DNA of 64,000 bases from JBBDIM01 sp040880405. Lineage in GTDB: Bacteria; Planctomycetota; Planctomycetia; Pirellulales; Pirellulaceae. Shown here piece by piece: positions 18,993 through 29,100 of the stretch. Positions within the stretch are counted from its first letter, which is position 1. The number at the start of each line of letters is the position of its first letter. The stretch is taken from the NCBI GenBank assembly GCA_040880405.1, contig JBBDIM010000079.1, positions 1 through 64,000 of the forward strand, in the 5' to 3' direction. Below the pieces are notes generated by a model, which was not told the DNA's origin, did no database searches, and saw only the letters and a list, made by a program, of their open reading frames with translations. A program made the translations under genes and the position numbers.

Positions 18993-19496
18993 TTACCTCA
19001 ACGCCTTTTCGAGGGTAGCCAGCGTCAGATAGAGGTGCTTGGGATCGTCGAGCAGCGGCGCAAAGCCGTACTTGACGTAAAACGCGACGGCGGAGTCGTC
19101 AAGCGCGTTTACTTCGACCGCGTGCGTCCCGAGGTTGCCGGACAGATCTAGCGAGCGCCCAAGGGCGTCGAGTAATAACCCTTCTCCCAATCGCTTGCCC
19201 TGCGCCGACTGATCGACGGCAAGACGGGCGAGGAGAATGACGGGGATTGGATGCTTCGGGAGCTTGCGAGACGCTTCGGTCGGCAAGTGCGCAAACGTGA
19301 CGGCCCCGGCTGCGAGGGTGTAGTAGCCAATCACGCGATTTTCGGCCTCAGGCACGGCGACGAACGTCTTGCCCAGGCGTCGCTTTTCATACTGGCTGAC
19401 GCGGGTACGGATGAAGTCATCGAGCGATGGCTTCCCGCAGGCAAAGGCGGATCGGTCATGAACCTCGCCCAGCGGTTCGATAATCCAGTCAGCCAC
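18993..19496 (-). CDS. GNAT-family N-acetyltransferase (possible toxin)
   Basis: The 167-residue protein has the GNAT acetyl-CoA motif A in LLARLAVDQSAQGKRLGEGLL (about 88-108), and later NALDDSAVAFYVKYGF, typical of the C-terminal GNAT half. Size and layout (LDDFIRTRVSQYEKRRLGKTFVA near the N-terminus) resemble toxin-type GNATs such as TacT/AtaT, which acetylate aminoacyl-tRNA. It starts with GTG and overlaps the end of the upstream AbrB-like gene by 8 nt, the expected order antitoxin then toxin. The substrate cannot be read from sequence, so a non-toxin acetyltransferase remains possible. Confidence 0.8.
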   Translation of the reverse strand: MADWIIEPLGEVHDRSAFACGKPSLDDFIRTRVSQYEKRRLGKTFVAVPEAENRVIGYYTLAAGAVTFAHLPTEASRKLPKHPIPVILLARLAVDQSAQGKRLGEGLLLDALGRSLDLSGNLGTHAVEVNALDDSAVAFYVKYGFAPLLDDPKHLYLTLATLEKALR

Positions 19497-19767
19497 GGCG
19501 GGCCCTGTGGCGGGAGGCGGCTTTTTTGAGGGCCGGCGTTGGGGTCGGCGGATTCGAAATCAGCGCGAGAAAGCGGTCGCGGTCACTGTCCGAGAGGGGG
19601 GTGGCGAGTTCCTCGGCAAAAGCGAGTTCATCCTCGGCGATCACCTTGGCCCTGCGTACGCGCAGCTCCGTATCACTCACCTGCTCAATGATGACGGTGG
19701 CGTTGGCAAACGCTTTTGGTAAAACCAACCGGGCCTTGGAATCGGTAGTCCGTGTTTCGGCGCGCAT
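19489..19767 (-). CDS. AbrB-like small protein, putative antitoxin
   Basis: The 92-residue protein opens with TTDSKARLVLPKAFANATVIIEQ, resembling a SpoVT/AbrB swapped-hairpin DNA-binding domain, followed by a helical acidic middle and a basic Pro/Ala/Arg tail. A strong Shine-Dalgarno (GGGAGG) precedes ATG 19767. The gene overlaps the downstream GNAT gene by 8 nt. By analogy with antitoxins it would bind its own promoter and neutralise the GNAT partner. This assignment depends mostly on context. Confidence 0.65.
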   Translation of the reverse strand: MRAETRTTDSKARLVLPKAFANATVIIEQVSDTELRVRRAKVIAEDELAFAEELATPLSDSDRDRFLALISNPPTPTPALKKAASRHRARRG

Positions 19768-19876
19768 AGAACCTCCCTACTTTGCTTGTAGTTTGAAGTC
19801 TATCACAAAGTGGAATGAAATGCAAAGTGGGATTCTCCCACTTGGGCTTCGGGCAGGACTTTGTCTCTCAATGAAG

Positions 19877-19906
19877 ACTCCCTTCGACGAGGAAGTCGAA
19901 GGGAGT
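19877..19906. terminator. Hairpin terminator next to tRNA-Ser
   Basis: A perfect 12-bp stem (ACTCCCTTCGAC / GTCGAAGGGAGT) closes a 6-nt loop. A T6 tract follows on the plus strand; on the minus strand, downstream of tRNA-Ser, the tail is poorer (CTTCATT). It may end the tRNA transcript, block plus-strand read-through, or both. Confidence 0.6.
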
Positions 19907-19920
19907 TTTTTAAAAGAAAG

Positions 19921-20004
19921 CGGAGGCGGTGGGACTCGAACCCACAACCGGCTAAGCCGGCGACGGATTTCAAATCCGCTCCCTCACCAATTCGGCTCGC
20001 CTCC
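19921..20004 (-). tRNA. tRNA-Ser (anticodon TGA)
   Basis: The minus strand folds into a complete cloverleaf. The acceptor stem is GGAGGCG/CGCCTCC with G discriminator. The anticodon stem GCGGA/TCCGT encloses TTTGAAA (anticodon TGA). The long variable arm (CGCCGGCTTAGCCGG) is typical of serine, and the T arm is GTGGG-TTCGAGT-CCCAC. It decodes UCA and related codons. CCA is not encoded. A good promoter lies just upstream. Confidence 0.96.
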
Positions 20005-20019
20005 GGTTTTACCCCAAAC

Positions 20020-20048
20020 AATGTATTCCTAAGTACTTACGTTGTCAA
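20020..20048 (-). promoter_or_regulatory. Promoter of tRNA-Ser
   Basis: On the minus strand a perfect TTGACA (20043-20048) is followed by 17 bp and TACATT (20020-20025). Transcription is predicted to start near 20013, nine bases before the mature tRNA. The -35 overlaps the stop codon region of the upstream AlkC/AlkD-like gene. Confidence 0.7.
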
Positions 20049-20899
20049 CTGACACCCTCAGTTGCTTGTTTTCGCAATGTCCGCAGGGCCCGGTGAGTAA
20101 TTCGGGCAGTGGCCCGGCTATCCGATTCTGCCTGCCACTGCCGGCAAGTCTCCAGGACGAAGTCCGCGCGAGTTTTGCTGGCATCATTTAGCCAATTGGC
20201 CACGGAGTCTTGGACGTATTTCTCGGGATCCTCCCGGCAAATAGACAAGAGCGGAAGCGCAACTTCCGGGTGGGTCTTCAGCTTCGCAAGGTGGCGACAC
20301 CAAACACCGCGCGGCCTGGTGATTTCGATCGCGAACCGACGGATACGAGGATTCCGCGACTTGGCCCAGGAGTGCAGCCGCTCGATCTCCTCGACCAAGG
20401 GCTCCGCCGCGATTTCCCGCACGCTAATCCAGGCGATCTCGCGAACGCCCGGGTTGTCATCTTCGGCGAATGGCTTTACCCGCTTTAAACGGCCCGCGAA
20501 GCTTAGGGCTTGATTCGCGGTATCCATGTAGGCCGCCCAGCAACGAACCGTATCGCTGGGATGGCGGACCATCCTTGAATAGATATCCGGCAGATCCGGA
20601 TGTTCGGCCAGGGTCGCGAAGAATGCCCGGCCAATCTCGGCCGTGCGCCGCATGATGCCCACTTCCGTTTGAGCATTGGCTGCGGCAATGAGACGACGCC
20701 GGTGAACCGGCTGGTCGATTCCCAGGTTCGTTAGCACCGACTTGAGCAACCGGATCTGGTCGATCACCAGGAATTCGACCAGATTGACGGTTTCCAATTC
20801 TCCCCGATTTAACGCCGCAACCACCGCCGCGGGGATTTCACTCCGCCGCTTGGCCCCTTTCCGGAGGCTCAGGATTTCTAGGTTGTCGACGGTAGCCAT
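20045..20899 (-). CDS. AlkC/AlkD-like DNA alkylation repair protein
   Basis: The 284-residue protein is mostly alpha-helical and looks like tandem HEAT-like repeats. Characteristic parts are DNPGVREIAWISVREIA, RNPRIRRFAIEITRPRGVWCRHL and EDPEKYVQDSVANWLNDASK. These match the pattern I know from AlkC/AlkD-type DNA glycosylases, which remove 3- or 7-alkylated purines by gripping DNA with HEAT-like repeats. I cannot tell AlkC from AlkD by eye, and catalytic residues were not verified. ATG 20899 is the only reasonable start. The gene stands alone, upstream of tRNA-Ser. Confidence 0.75.
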   Translation of the reverse strand: MATVDNLEILSLRKGAKRRSEIPAAVVAALNRGELETVNLVEFLVIDQIRLLKSVLTNLGIDQPVHRRRLIAAANAQTEVGIMRRTAEIGRAFFATLAEHPDLPDIYSRMVRHPSDTVRCWAAYMDTANQALSFAGRLKRVKPFAEDDNPGVREIAWISVREIAAEPLVEEIERLHSWAKSRNPRIRRFAIEITRPRGVWCRHLAKLKTHPEVALPLLSICREDPEKYVQDSVANWLNDASKTRADFVLETCRQWQAESDSRATARITHRALRTLRKQATEGVS

Positions 20900-20932
20900 G
20901 TCCGTGAATGCCTTGCAGCAAAGGGGCTCGGG

Positions 20933-21262
20933 TTAACTGGCGACGGTCGAATCGAAGACGCGGACCTTCGCCCAACTCTCTTTATTCTCTGCGATAAACG
21001 TCAGATGCCGCTCGTTGGTTTGATATTCGTCGTGCGACTCCATCGAATCGAAGACCACATGCAAGGCGACGTGAAACTCCCGGTCGTTCACTGGCCGATC
21101 GAGTTCCGGAGTCAGTAATCCGGCCGCGAAAAAAGTACAGCCCGGGTGCCCTGACAAATACTTGTGGCAGGCATCGACCATCTTTTGCTGCGATTCGGAG
21201 GAATCGTCCTTCAGCGTGAAATAGACGTTGTGGGCAATCTGCTTTAGGGGCGGGGTCGACAT
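20933..21262 (-). CDS. Stress-responsive A/B barrel (Dabb) protein
   Basis: The 109-residue protein has the dimeric alpha-beta barrel pattern: KQIAHNVYFTLKDDSSESQQK at the start, GCTFFAAGLLTPELDRPVND, then FHVALHVVFDSMESHDEYQ and HLTFIAENKESWAKVRVFD. These families often bind small ligands or act as monooxygenase-like barrels; the substrate here is unknown. ATG 21262 fits the usual Dabb N-terminus. An ATG six codons upstream (21280) is also possible, and the frame stays open far further without coding character. No clear Shine-Dalgarno marks either start. Confidence 0.75.
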   Translation of the reverse strand: MSTPPLKQIAHNVYFTLKDDSSESQQKMVDACHKYLSGHPGCTFFAAGLLTPELDRPVNDREFHVALHVVFDSMESHDEYQTNERHLTFIAENKESWAKVRVFDSTVAS

Positions 21263-21381
21263 GAAGTAAAGCTCGTTCATTGCAATAGAAGGAAGCGAAA
21301 TCGTTGCCAGACATGCCCGTAATTTACCCAGCGCCACGGCATCGCACAACAACCGGCGAGTCCTGGCCTGGCGCAATAAAA

Positions 21382-21408
21382 CGCCTCGCTCCTTTGGGAA
21401 GCGAGGCG
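21382..21408 (-). terminator. Intrinsic terminator after the FHA gene
   Basis: CGCCTCGCT and AGCGAGGCG form a 9-bp stem with a 9-nt loop. On the minus strand TTTTATT follows. It lies about 40 bp past the FHA stop codon. Confidence 0.75.
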
Positions 21409-21449
21409 CTGTTTTGAACTCTCGAACATGCTGAGCGACAAACCGCTGG

Positions 21450-21866
21450 CTATCTTGTTTCCGGCCGGCGAGAAACACTGATTCCCGCCCGCTCTAGGAG
21501 GGATTTTCCCAGAATGTCCTCCACGCTCTCTTCATCGCTCGGTGGTGGACCGACCGCCCCTAGTTCCGTAGGATCATAGTGAACTTCATACTGGTTCTTG
21601 GCAACGGAAAGAACACTGCCCGGGTCGATCCGCTTTTCAGAGGTGGTGACCCGCTTGCCACCCACTTTGGTGCCATTTCGGCTGTTCTGATCCGATACGA
21701 ACCAGTAACCCTGTTTGACAAACAACTGGCAATGATGACCTGAGACGTTCTTGAAGCGAAGGACGACATCGCAGGTTTCGCGACGCCCGACCAGCAGAGC
21801 CTTTTTCAGCAGTGGAATCGGATCTCCTCCGCCGACAGGGACCAAGTCCCCGAATTTTTGACTCAT
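21450..21866 (-). CDS. FHA-domain protein
   Basis: The 138-residue cytoplasmic protein is essentially one forkhead-associated domain (about 22-98). It has the phosphothreonine-binding residues: Arg28 in VGRRETCD, Ser42 and His45 in VSGHHCQLF, and the SRNGTKVGGKRV loop (Asn64, Gly65). A short acidic C-terminal tail follows. It should bind a phosphothreonine partner of a Ser/Thr kinase, but no kinase gene lies in the window. A Shine-Dalgarno (AAGAGG) supports ATG 21866. It is divergent from the radical SAM gene. Confidence 0.9.
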   Translation of the reverse strand: MSQKFGDLVPVGGGDPIPLLKKALLVGRRETCDVVLRFKNVSGHHCQLFVKQGYWFVSDQNSRNGTKVGGKRVTTSEKRIDPGSVLSVAKNQYEVHYDPTELGAVGPPPSDEESVEDILGKSLLERAGISVSRRPETR

Positions 21867-21940
21867 GGAGTTGCCTCTTTACAAAGTGCCGGAGAATGAA
21901 CGAAAAATGGAATTCGTGTGATAAGAGCTGTCCCACATTC

Positions 21941-21968
21941 ACTTTACCAGTTCTTTCCCGTCCGTCAA
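21941..21968 (-). promoter_or_regulatory. Predicted promoter of the FHA gene
   Basis: On the minus strand TTGACG (21963-21968) is followed by a 16-bp spacer and TAAAGT (21941-21946). It lies about 75 bp upstream of the FHA start codon in the divergent gap with the radical SAM gene. Confidence 0.4.
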
Positions 21969-21993
21969 CTTTCCCATAATTTCCGGGGCAAAG

Positions 21994-22941
21994 ATGAGTT
22001 CCGTCGTCGAATTTGATTGGCGTGCCGCTGGCCATCGCTACTATCCTTACAGCGCCTACCTGAGGCGGCGTTTCGGGGCCCGCGTGCAGAAGGTAAGCCT
22101 GGATGCCAAGTTCACCTGTCCCAACGTCGACGGGACGGTCGCCAAAGGGGGTTGCACCTTCTGCGACAACCGCAGCTTCAGCCCCAGCCGCCGGGTGCCG
22201 ATTCGGGACATCACCGATCAGCTCAACGACGGAATTTCGCGGCTCAAACGGCGTTATAAGGTCGATCAATTCATCGCCTACTTCCAACCGGCGACCAACA
22301 CCTACGCCCCTGTCGAGCGGCTGCGTCCCCTGTTTGAACAGGCCATTTCCCATCCACAGGTGGTCGGTTTGGCGATCGGCACCAGGCCGGACTGCGTCCC
22401 CCCCGAGGTAATGGATCTCTTAGAGGAAATGGGCCAAAAGACGTTTCTCTCTGTGGAATACGGGATCCAAACGATTCACGACCGCTCCCTCGATTGGATG
22501 AATCGCGGGCACCATCACGATGTGAGCGTTGATGCGATCCAACGGAGCCATGGACGCGGTTTTGAGGTGTGCGTCCATGTGATTCTCGGACTCCCAGGCG
22601 AAACCTTCGCGGAAATGATGCAAACCGCCGAGGAAATTGCGCGATTGCCGATCGACTCGGTCAAGATCCACAATCTCTACTGCGTTCATAACACCCCGAT
22701 GGCCGAGCAAGTGGCCCAAGGGGAGGTGCAACTCATGGAGCGAGATGAGTACGTGTACGCCTTAGTGGAATTCCTGGAGAGGATTCCGCCCCATATTCTC
22801 GTGGAACGGACCATCGGCGACGCCCCCCCCCAATATCTCGTCGGCCCCGCTTGGTGTACCGACAAATCGACCGCTCTCAAAGCGATTGAGGCGGAGTTCG
22901 CCCGCCGCGACACATGGCAAGGAAAGCGTCTTTTACGCTGA
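21994..22941 (+). CDS. Radical SAM protein, YhcC/TIGR01212 type
   Basis: The 315-residue protein has the family's iron-sulfur cluster cysteines Cys42, Cys54 and Cys57 in TCPNVDGTVAKGGCTFCDN, then SFSPSRR, FQPATNTYAPVERL, VGLAIGTRPDCVPPEV and SVEYGIQTIHDRSLDWMNRGH. These are diagnostic of the YhcC group. The exact reaction is not established, and members are usually listed as putative tRNA- or metabolism-related radical SAM enzymes. ATG 21994 is preceded by a GGGG-type purine run. It is monocistronic, with the giant protein gene 231 bp downstream behind its own promoter candidate. Confidence 0.9.
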   Translation: MSSVVEFDWRAAGHRYYPYSAYLRRRFGARVQKVSLDAKFTCPNVDGTVAKGGCTFCDNRSFSPSRRVPIRDITDQLNDGISRLKRRYKVDQFIAYFQPATNTYAPVERLRPLFEQAISHPQVVGLAIGTRPDCVPPEVMDLLEEMGQKTFLSVEYGIQTIHDRSLDWMNRGHHHDVSVDAIQRSHGRGFEVCVHVILGLPGETFAEMMQTAEEIARLPIDSVKIHNLYCVHNTPMAEQVAQGEVQLMERDEYVYALVEFLERIPPHILVERTIGDAPPQYLVGPAWCTDKSTALKAIEAEFARRDTWQGKRLLR

Positions 22942-23021
22942 ACCCCCAATTCGAACTTGAGCAAAAGTTCCGGCAATTGTTGCGATTAGATCAATATTCT
23001 TGATTTTTTGGATCGAAATAA

Positions 23022-23049
23022 TTGATCCAACCGTTTCAGTCGCTATATT
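23022..23049 (+). promoter_or_regulatory. Predicted promoter of the giant surface protein gene
   Basis: TTGATC (23022-23027), a 16-bp spacer and TATATT (23044-23049) precede the gene by about 120 bp. The -10 is good and the -35 moderate. A short inverted repeat TTGGATC-N9-GATCCAA (23008-23030) overlaps the -35 and could be an operator. Confidence 0.4.
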
Positions 23050-23172
23050 GGGACCCGGTCTCGCACCCTGCCTTAAATCTCCCAAACCTACTGGTTTCGC
23101 GCGATCTGGGTAATTTGAGACCGTAAAATCCGCAATCTCCCCTACTTTTGACACCTATAGAGGCACCTTGAT

Positions 23173-26100
23173 ATGGCGGGAATCTCCACCAAACGGCACG
23201 GCAATCGCAAATCCACCGGAGCGAAGCGAACCAACCGTCGTCGTCTCGCGATGACCAACCCAGCCATGGAGATGTTGGAAGACCGCCGGATGCTGGCGAT
23301 TGATATTATTGGATTGAGCGGTGGCGTATTGGAGATGGAGGTCTCAGGGACAGAGAACATTAACATCAGCACAAAGGGTGCCGACCTGCTGGTAACGGGT
23401 TCGGGAGGTTACAGTAAAGTTTTCGACAGCGTCACGTATTTCGGAGGGTTTTCCGCGGCGGATAAGCTTGAGGGCATTTCGCTGGAGGGAGACATCTCAC
23501 CCTCCACGCAACAATTGACCATCGCATCCGATTTCACCGGGCTCACCAGCGGCATCACGGTCGAAGATCTTACGAATGTCACGTTTCAAGGTGCGCTGAC
23601 AGGCGGGGATTTTGATCTTCAAGGGACCGGTTTCTTCTCGGTCACTTCCAGCAGTGGTCTGGGTATTGGGGCGTTGACCGCCAATTTCGGCGGTAACATC
23701 ACCTTCAGCGCGAACATCACTGCGGAGTCGATCGACCTCGTCGGTCGTGCGTTCTCAAGTCCCGGGAGCGTCTCGGTGACGACCACCGGTGCCGACGGGA
23801 TCAGTATCGAAACCACCCTGAGCTCGTTGAACGCCCGCGGCACCTATCACGCGCAAGGGACCGGCGGCATTTCTCTCACTACCCCCTCGCCAACGTCCAG
23901 CATCCAAACGGACAATCTGCAAACCGATGGTGGCACCCTCTCCGCCGCGGGAGGCAACTTGTGGGTTTACGGCACTTTGAATACCGGCAACGGTGCCATT
24001 AACTTTGATGACTTGGAAGGCAGCGTCACTCTCTCCAAAGGGTTGACGGCCGGTTCGCTATCGGCGGTAAGCGTGGCTAGTTTTTCCGCCAACGGGACCA
24101 GCCCCGTGATCATCAACGATGGTGACCTCACGATTGAAGCGACCAACGCCAACGTCCGCTTCCAGGGTGACATTTCAACCAACGGCGGCAATGTTTCCCT
24201 GGAGTCACCGAGTTTCCGGGATGTCCGGGTTCGCTCGGTCGATACCGATGGCGGTGACTTTTTTGTCAAGACAGGTTCGTTCTATAACAACAATGGTGAC
24301 GTACTCGACACCGGGGATGGCGAGATCGTCCTGGAGGTCGCTTCCAACATTGGTTTGAATGGTCCCGTAACGACTGGCTCTTTTTCGGCGTTAGGAACCA
24401 ACTCATTCCGCGGCCAAGGCAGCTTTTCGATCACCGCCTCCACTGGTGATATTTCAATCGACAGCCTCGGACGGGAATTGCTGGCCGGTGGGCTCCTGGA
24501 GACGACCTCCGAGGGAAGCGGAATTTACTTGAATTCCGATCCGACGCAGCGAACCATCGTTTCCGATTTGCGGACGAACGGTGGCAAGATCGAATCCATC
24601 GGTAACAATTTCCAAACGTCCTACGGAAAATCGATTGAAACAAGCGGTGGGCATTTCGATCTGTCGGGCCATACCGGAAACATTCAGATCTACGGTGGCG
24701 TAATCGTTGGCTCCTTGGACGCGACCAATGTTGCCTCGTTCACCTACAGCACCACAGAGACCTTGGTTGCCACGGTAGGGGACGTCGAGATTGAAACCAC
24801 TACCGGTGGTATCCAAATTACCGCCGACATCGACGCGGAGGGTAGCGTTTCCCTGATCGCTCCGAACTCGCAATTCGTCCGCATTCGTGGCGTTGAGACG
24901 CAGGGTGGGAATTTCGTGGCTAGGGGTCGCGAGTTCCGTAATGAAAACGGAAACATGATCGTCACCAACGGTGGCGATATCAACATGAACTTCGCGGAGT
25001 TGGTGTTGATTCGTGACGATGTCCTGACCGCTGGCGGCGATATCTGTCTCACGGCGGATACGCTCAACGCCAGCACCGCCGGAGTGGACTTCGATACATC
25101 CGGGGGCTACGCCACCTTTAACGTAGGAACCGCCAACATCGCCGGTAAACTCGATACCGACGGCGGTACTTTAAATATCTCACTGGCACCTACCGCCCCG
25201 AATTTCTACCCAGAGGGTAGCCCGGTGCTGTTCACCGTAGGAGAAGGGAACATCGTCTTCAACGATGGATCGATCCTGGCAATCGACCCCTATAAGCTCT
25301 CGGTAGCAGTTGGTGACAAGTTCGACCTGGTTCGTGCGATGGATGGCGAAATCGAGAACGTCGACGAGAGTCTTCAAGTCTTGTCTGTGGGCCTCGACCA
25401 AGACGGCAACGATATCACGTTCGGTATCCTCGACATTGGCTCCAACGGCATCAATTCCGGCGAGCGTCTGCAAGTGATCGCCGATTCAACCGCTGCAGGC
25501 GCGGCGAAAGACATCACAGCCTTCGGCCCCGGCAACTACCGCATCGTCCGAGACGAAGCGGGCACCACTGTGAATGAAGAAGACGATTTCATTCTCCTCT
25601 ACCGTGATTGCCTGCTAATCATGCGGCGTCCGGTCGGGTTTGTTAGTTCCGTCGATGTGACGGGCGACGCCGCCAGCAGCGATACGTTTACCATCGACTT
25701 GAGTGGAGGCGATCCGCTGGTCACCGGTGGTGTCAATTTCGACGGGGGCGACGGTGCCGGGTTCGATGAGGTATTCCTGATCAATGGCACCCCAACCATA
25801 ACCACCTATACCTATTTCGATGACACCAGTGGCCAAATCAAAATTGAAGGGGTCACACCCAATTTTGGTTCCGCTGGTATTTTCGAATACGAGAACGTCC
25901 AGCAGATCAACGACGAGAACAGCTCGGGCGAGATCATATTCCTGCTGCCGTTGACCTCCGGCCACAACGCCTACTTGGAGAACTCTACGCTCGGTTCGCA
26001 AATCACCGGCGTTACCTTTACGAACACCTTGTTTGCCAACCCGAGCGACTCGATCTTCATCGATGGACGCGGTGGGCCCAACACCATCCACATCGGCCAG

Positions 26101-29100
26101 TCGGAGGGCCCGACTGCGGGCCAGACCTACATCCTGCCGGGTGTCGATCTGATCATTGATTCCGAACTCGACGACGTCCTATTGAACGCCGACTTCCTCT
26201 CCGGTGGAAGTTTCATTATCGACGCCGCTACCTTCACCGCCTTGGAAGACACCTTCTTCACCCTGACGAGTGCGGCTAACTTCACCCTTAGCGGTGAACT
26301 CCTCGCCGAAGGTGAAGGTGATCGCACCTTCATCGCGGGCAACTTCGACATCACCGCCGCCGCCGTCAACTTCAACAATGCGAATCTGCTGGCAACAGAT
26401 GAAGACGGCATTCTGCTGGTTTCCACCGTAGGCGACATTACTACCGGCAACATCGAAGGGAGCTTTGCCGGTGCGGCAATTACCCTGACAGCCGCTGTAG
26501 ACGCTAATGTATCCAGCGTCACCACGAACGATGGTGCGTTTAACGTAACCGGCGTTAATCTCTATGTTGACGACGCTGGTATCATCAACACCGGCACTGG
26601 CGACTGGAATATCGCGGTCAGCGGAACCTTTGAGATTGACCTTCTCTCAACTCCCCAGTTCCAAGATCTCCACTTTGAAGGATTTGAAGATCCAGCTTGG
26701 GCGGCGAATCTGCCCGGAAATTGGCAGAACTCCGCTGGCGGGGATATCGAAAAGGTCCCTAGTGGCAACGCTGGGATCCCATCTTACGAGGGAAGCTCCC
26801 ATGCCATCATCACCAATCTAAGTGAAGTGGACGATGTTTTTGGGGATCCTTCCCTTGGTGGATCATCGCCCTATACGCAGTTCGGCGGCTATAGCGATCA
26901 GTTTGGTGGTGGATTTGCAACGTCGTTACACGTTTACCTTGATCCGGGGAATTGGGACAACGGCGACGGATTTGATTTCTCCTCCGCTGTCAGTAATCAA
27001 GACGGCGGCCATTTGCGTGACTTTATCGCCCACATCGGCAAGGTTGGCGGTGCTCTGCTGTTTAACGGCTCAAACAACTCGGATCGAAATTTCAACGGTT
27101 TCAAGTTGTTGAATGAGAATAATGCAACTCCATTCACAATCAATTCGGCCGGATGGTATGCGATTGAGCACGTATTTTATGACGATGGCGGATTCCTCTC
27201 GGTTGACATCAACCTGCGTGACGCGAGTGGCAACCTGCTCTTCACCGTCACCAGAGAAACGATGGACGACATCGCCACGACGGTTGGTGGCAATCGTTAC
27301 GGCTGGTTGGTCTTCAACAACATCGATGGCCTGGCGGTAGACAACACTCGGTTGTTCGTCGCGTCTCGGCAGCACATTGGTGGCGAGATCAACGTCAGCG
27401 CGGGTTCGGTTGAGCTACCGGATAGCAGCATCCTGGCCTCCGGCGACGTTGATATCGAGAGCACCTCCGGTTCAATCACGATGCAGGACCTGGAAACAAC
27501 CGGCCCCACCGCGACCGTCCAGATCACCTCGGCAGACGCCATCTCGATGGGCGACGTGACCGCGGTCGATGGTGCCGTGACGATTACCGCTCTCAACCAG
27601 ACCGAGCTCGAAAACATTGCCACCGCGGCCGGCAATGTAACGATCACGTCCACCGCTTCCAGTGTTGACACTTACGACGTTACCACCGCGGGCGGAAATG
27701 TCCTAATCACCGCCGCAACCGATATCACGACGATGGATATCGACACCTCCGGCGATGTCGGCGGGACGATCACGCTGATTGCCGAAGGGGATATTTCAAC
27801 CGATGACCTGACTTCGCAAGACGCCAATATCACGCTAGACGCCGGGGGTGAGATTCTCTCCGGCAACGGAGTCACAGGCGGCGGAGATTATGATGCCTTT
27901 GCCGATGGCGATGTCACCGTGGGGGATGTGACTTCGCTCGGCGGAGATATCGACCTGACCTCGGTCAATGGCGACGTCACCCATGGCGATCTCGATTCGT
28001 CCGGTTCCGGGGGGGATATCACGATTTTGGCAACAGCCGGTTCCGTAACCGGCGGTAACATCACCACCGGTGGCGGAGATCTGTTGATCGATGCTCTGAA
28101 CAACATCCTGGTCGGGATGATCGATGCCAATGGCTTGGCGGCTCCCTCGCTTGGCACCGTCCTGATTGAGAGCGAAGAGGGTTCGGTCACCACCGGCAGC
28201 ATCATCAGCTTCGGGGAAATCACGATTTCCGCCGCGGGTGATATTACCGTTCCGGAACTTGAAACCACCGGCAGTGCGGCCGCCATCTCCTTGTTTGGCG
28301 ATGCGGATGCCTACCTTGGTAGTATCACTACCCTTGGGGGTGATTTAACGATCGCGGGATACACTGGCAGCGACCTCGCGAACCTGTACTTCTCCAGCGA
28401 TGCCGTCGTCAATACCGGCACAGGAAATTGGGACATTTCGGTCGCAGGTGAGGTCGTATTCGAAGAATCCACGATCAATCCTGTGGTGATTCACTTTGAG
28501 GGATTTGAAGATCCATCATGGGAAACCGATTCCAGTTCCGATAACTGGCAGGAATTCGGCACGACGCTAACTCGCGCTGAATCTGGCGACGGGGGTATCG
28601 ATTCGGCCACAGGCGTTGCCCACGCCGTGATGGGTACCGATGGTGGCATCTTTACTCGGTTTGGCGGATACAGTACCGAATTTCAAAATGGTTTCAGTAC
28701 TTCGCTGGCCGTGTATCTCGACCCAGCCGACTTTAGTAACGGGGATGGCTTTGATTACACCGTCGCCGCAAGTCGACAGACTGGCGCTCACCTGCGGGAT
28801 TTCATTTTCCACGTCGGCATGGTTGATGGCGATCTGTTGGTCAACGCTTCCAACAACACCGATGGTCAGTTCAACGCCTTCAAGCTGAACAACGAAAACG
28901 GGGGCGACAACTTTGAGATTACCACCGCGGGCTGGTACACCTTGGAACATGTCTTCCGAGACGACAATGGCGTCCTGGCCGTGGACTTAAATCTGAAAAA
29001 CGAGTCGGGCACCGAGCTTTATTCGATCACCCGCAGCAACGCCACGGACTACATCGCCACGGTCGTGGGTGGCAATCGGTATGGTTGGATTATTTTCAAT

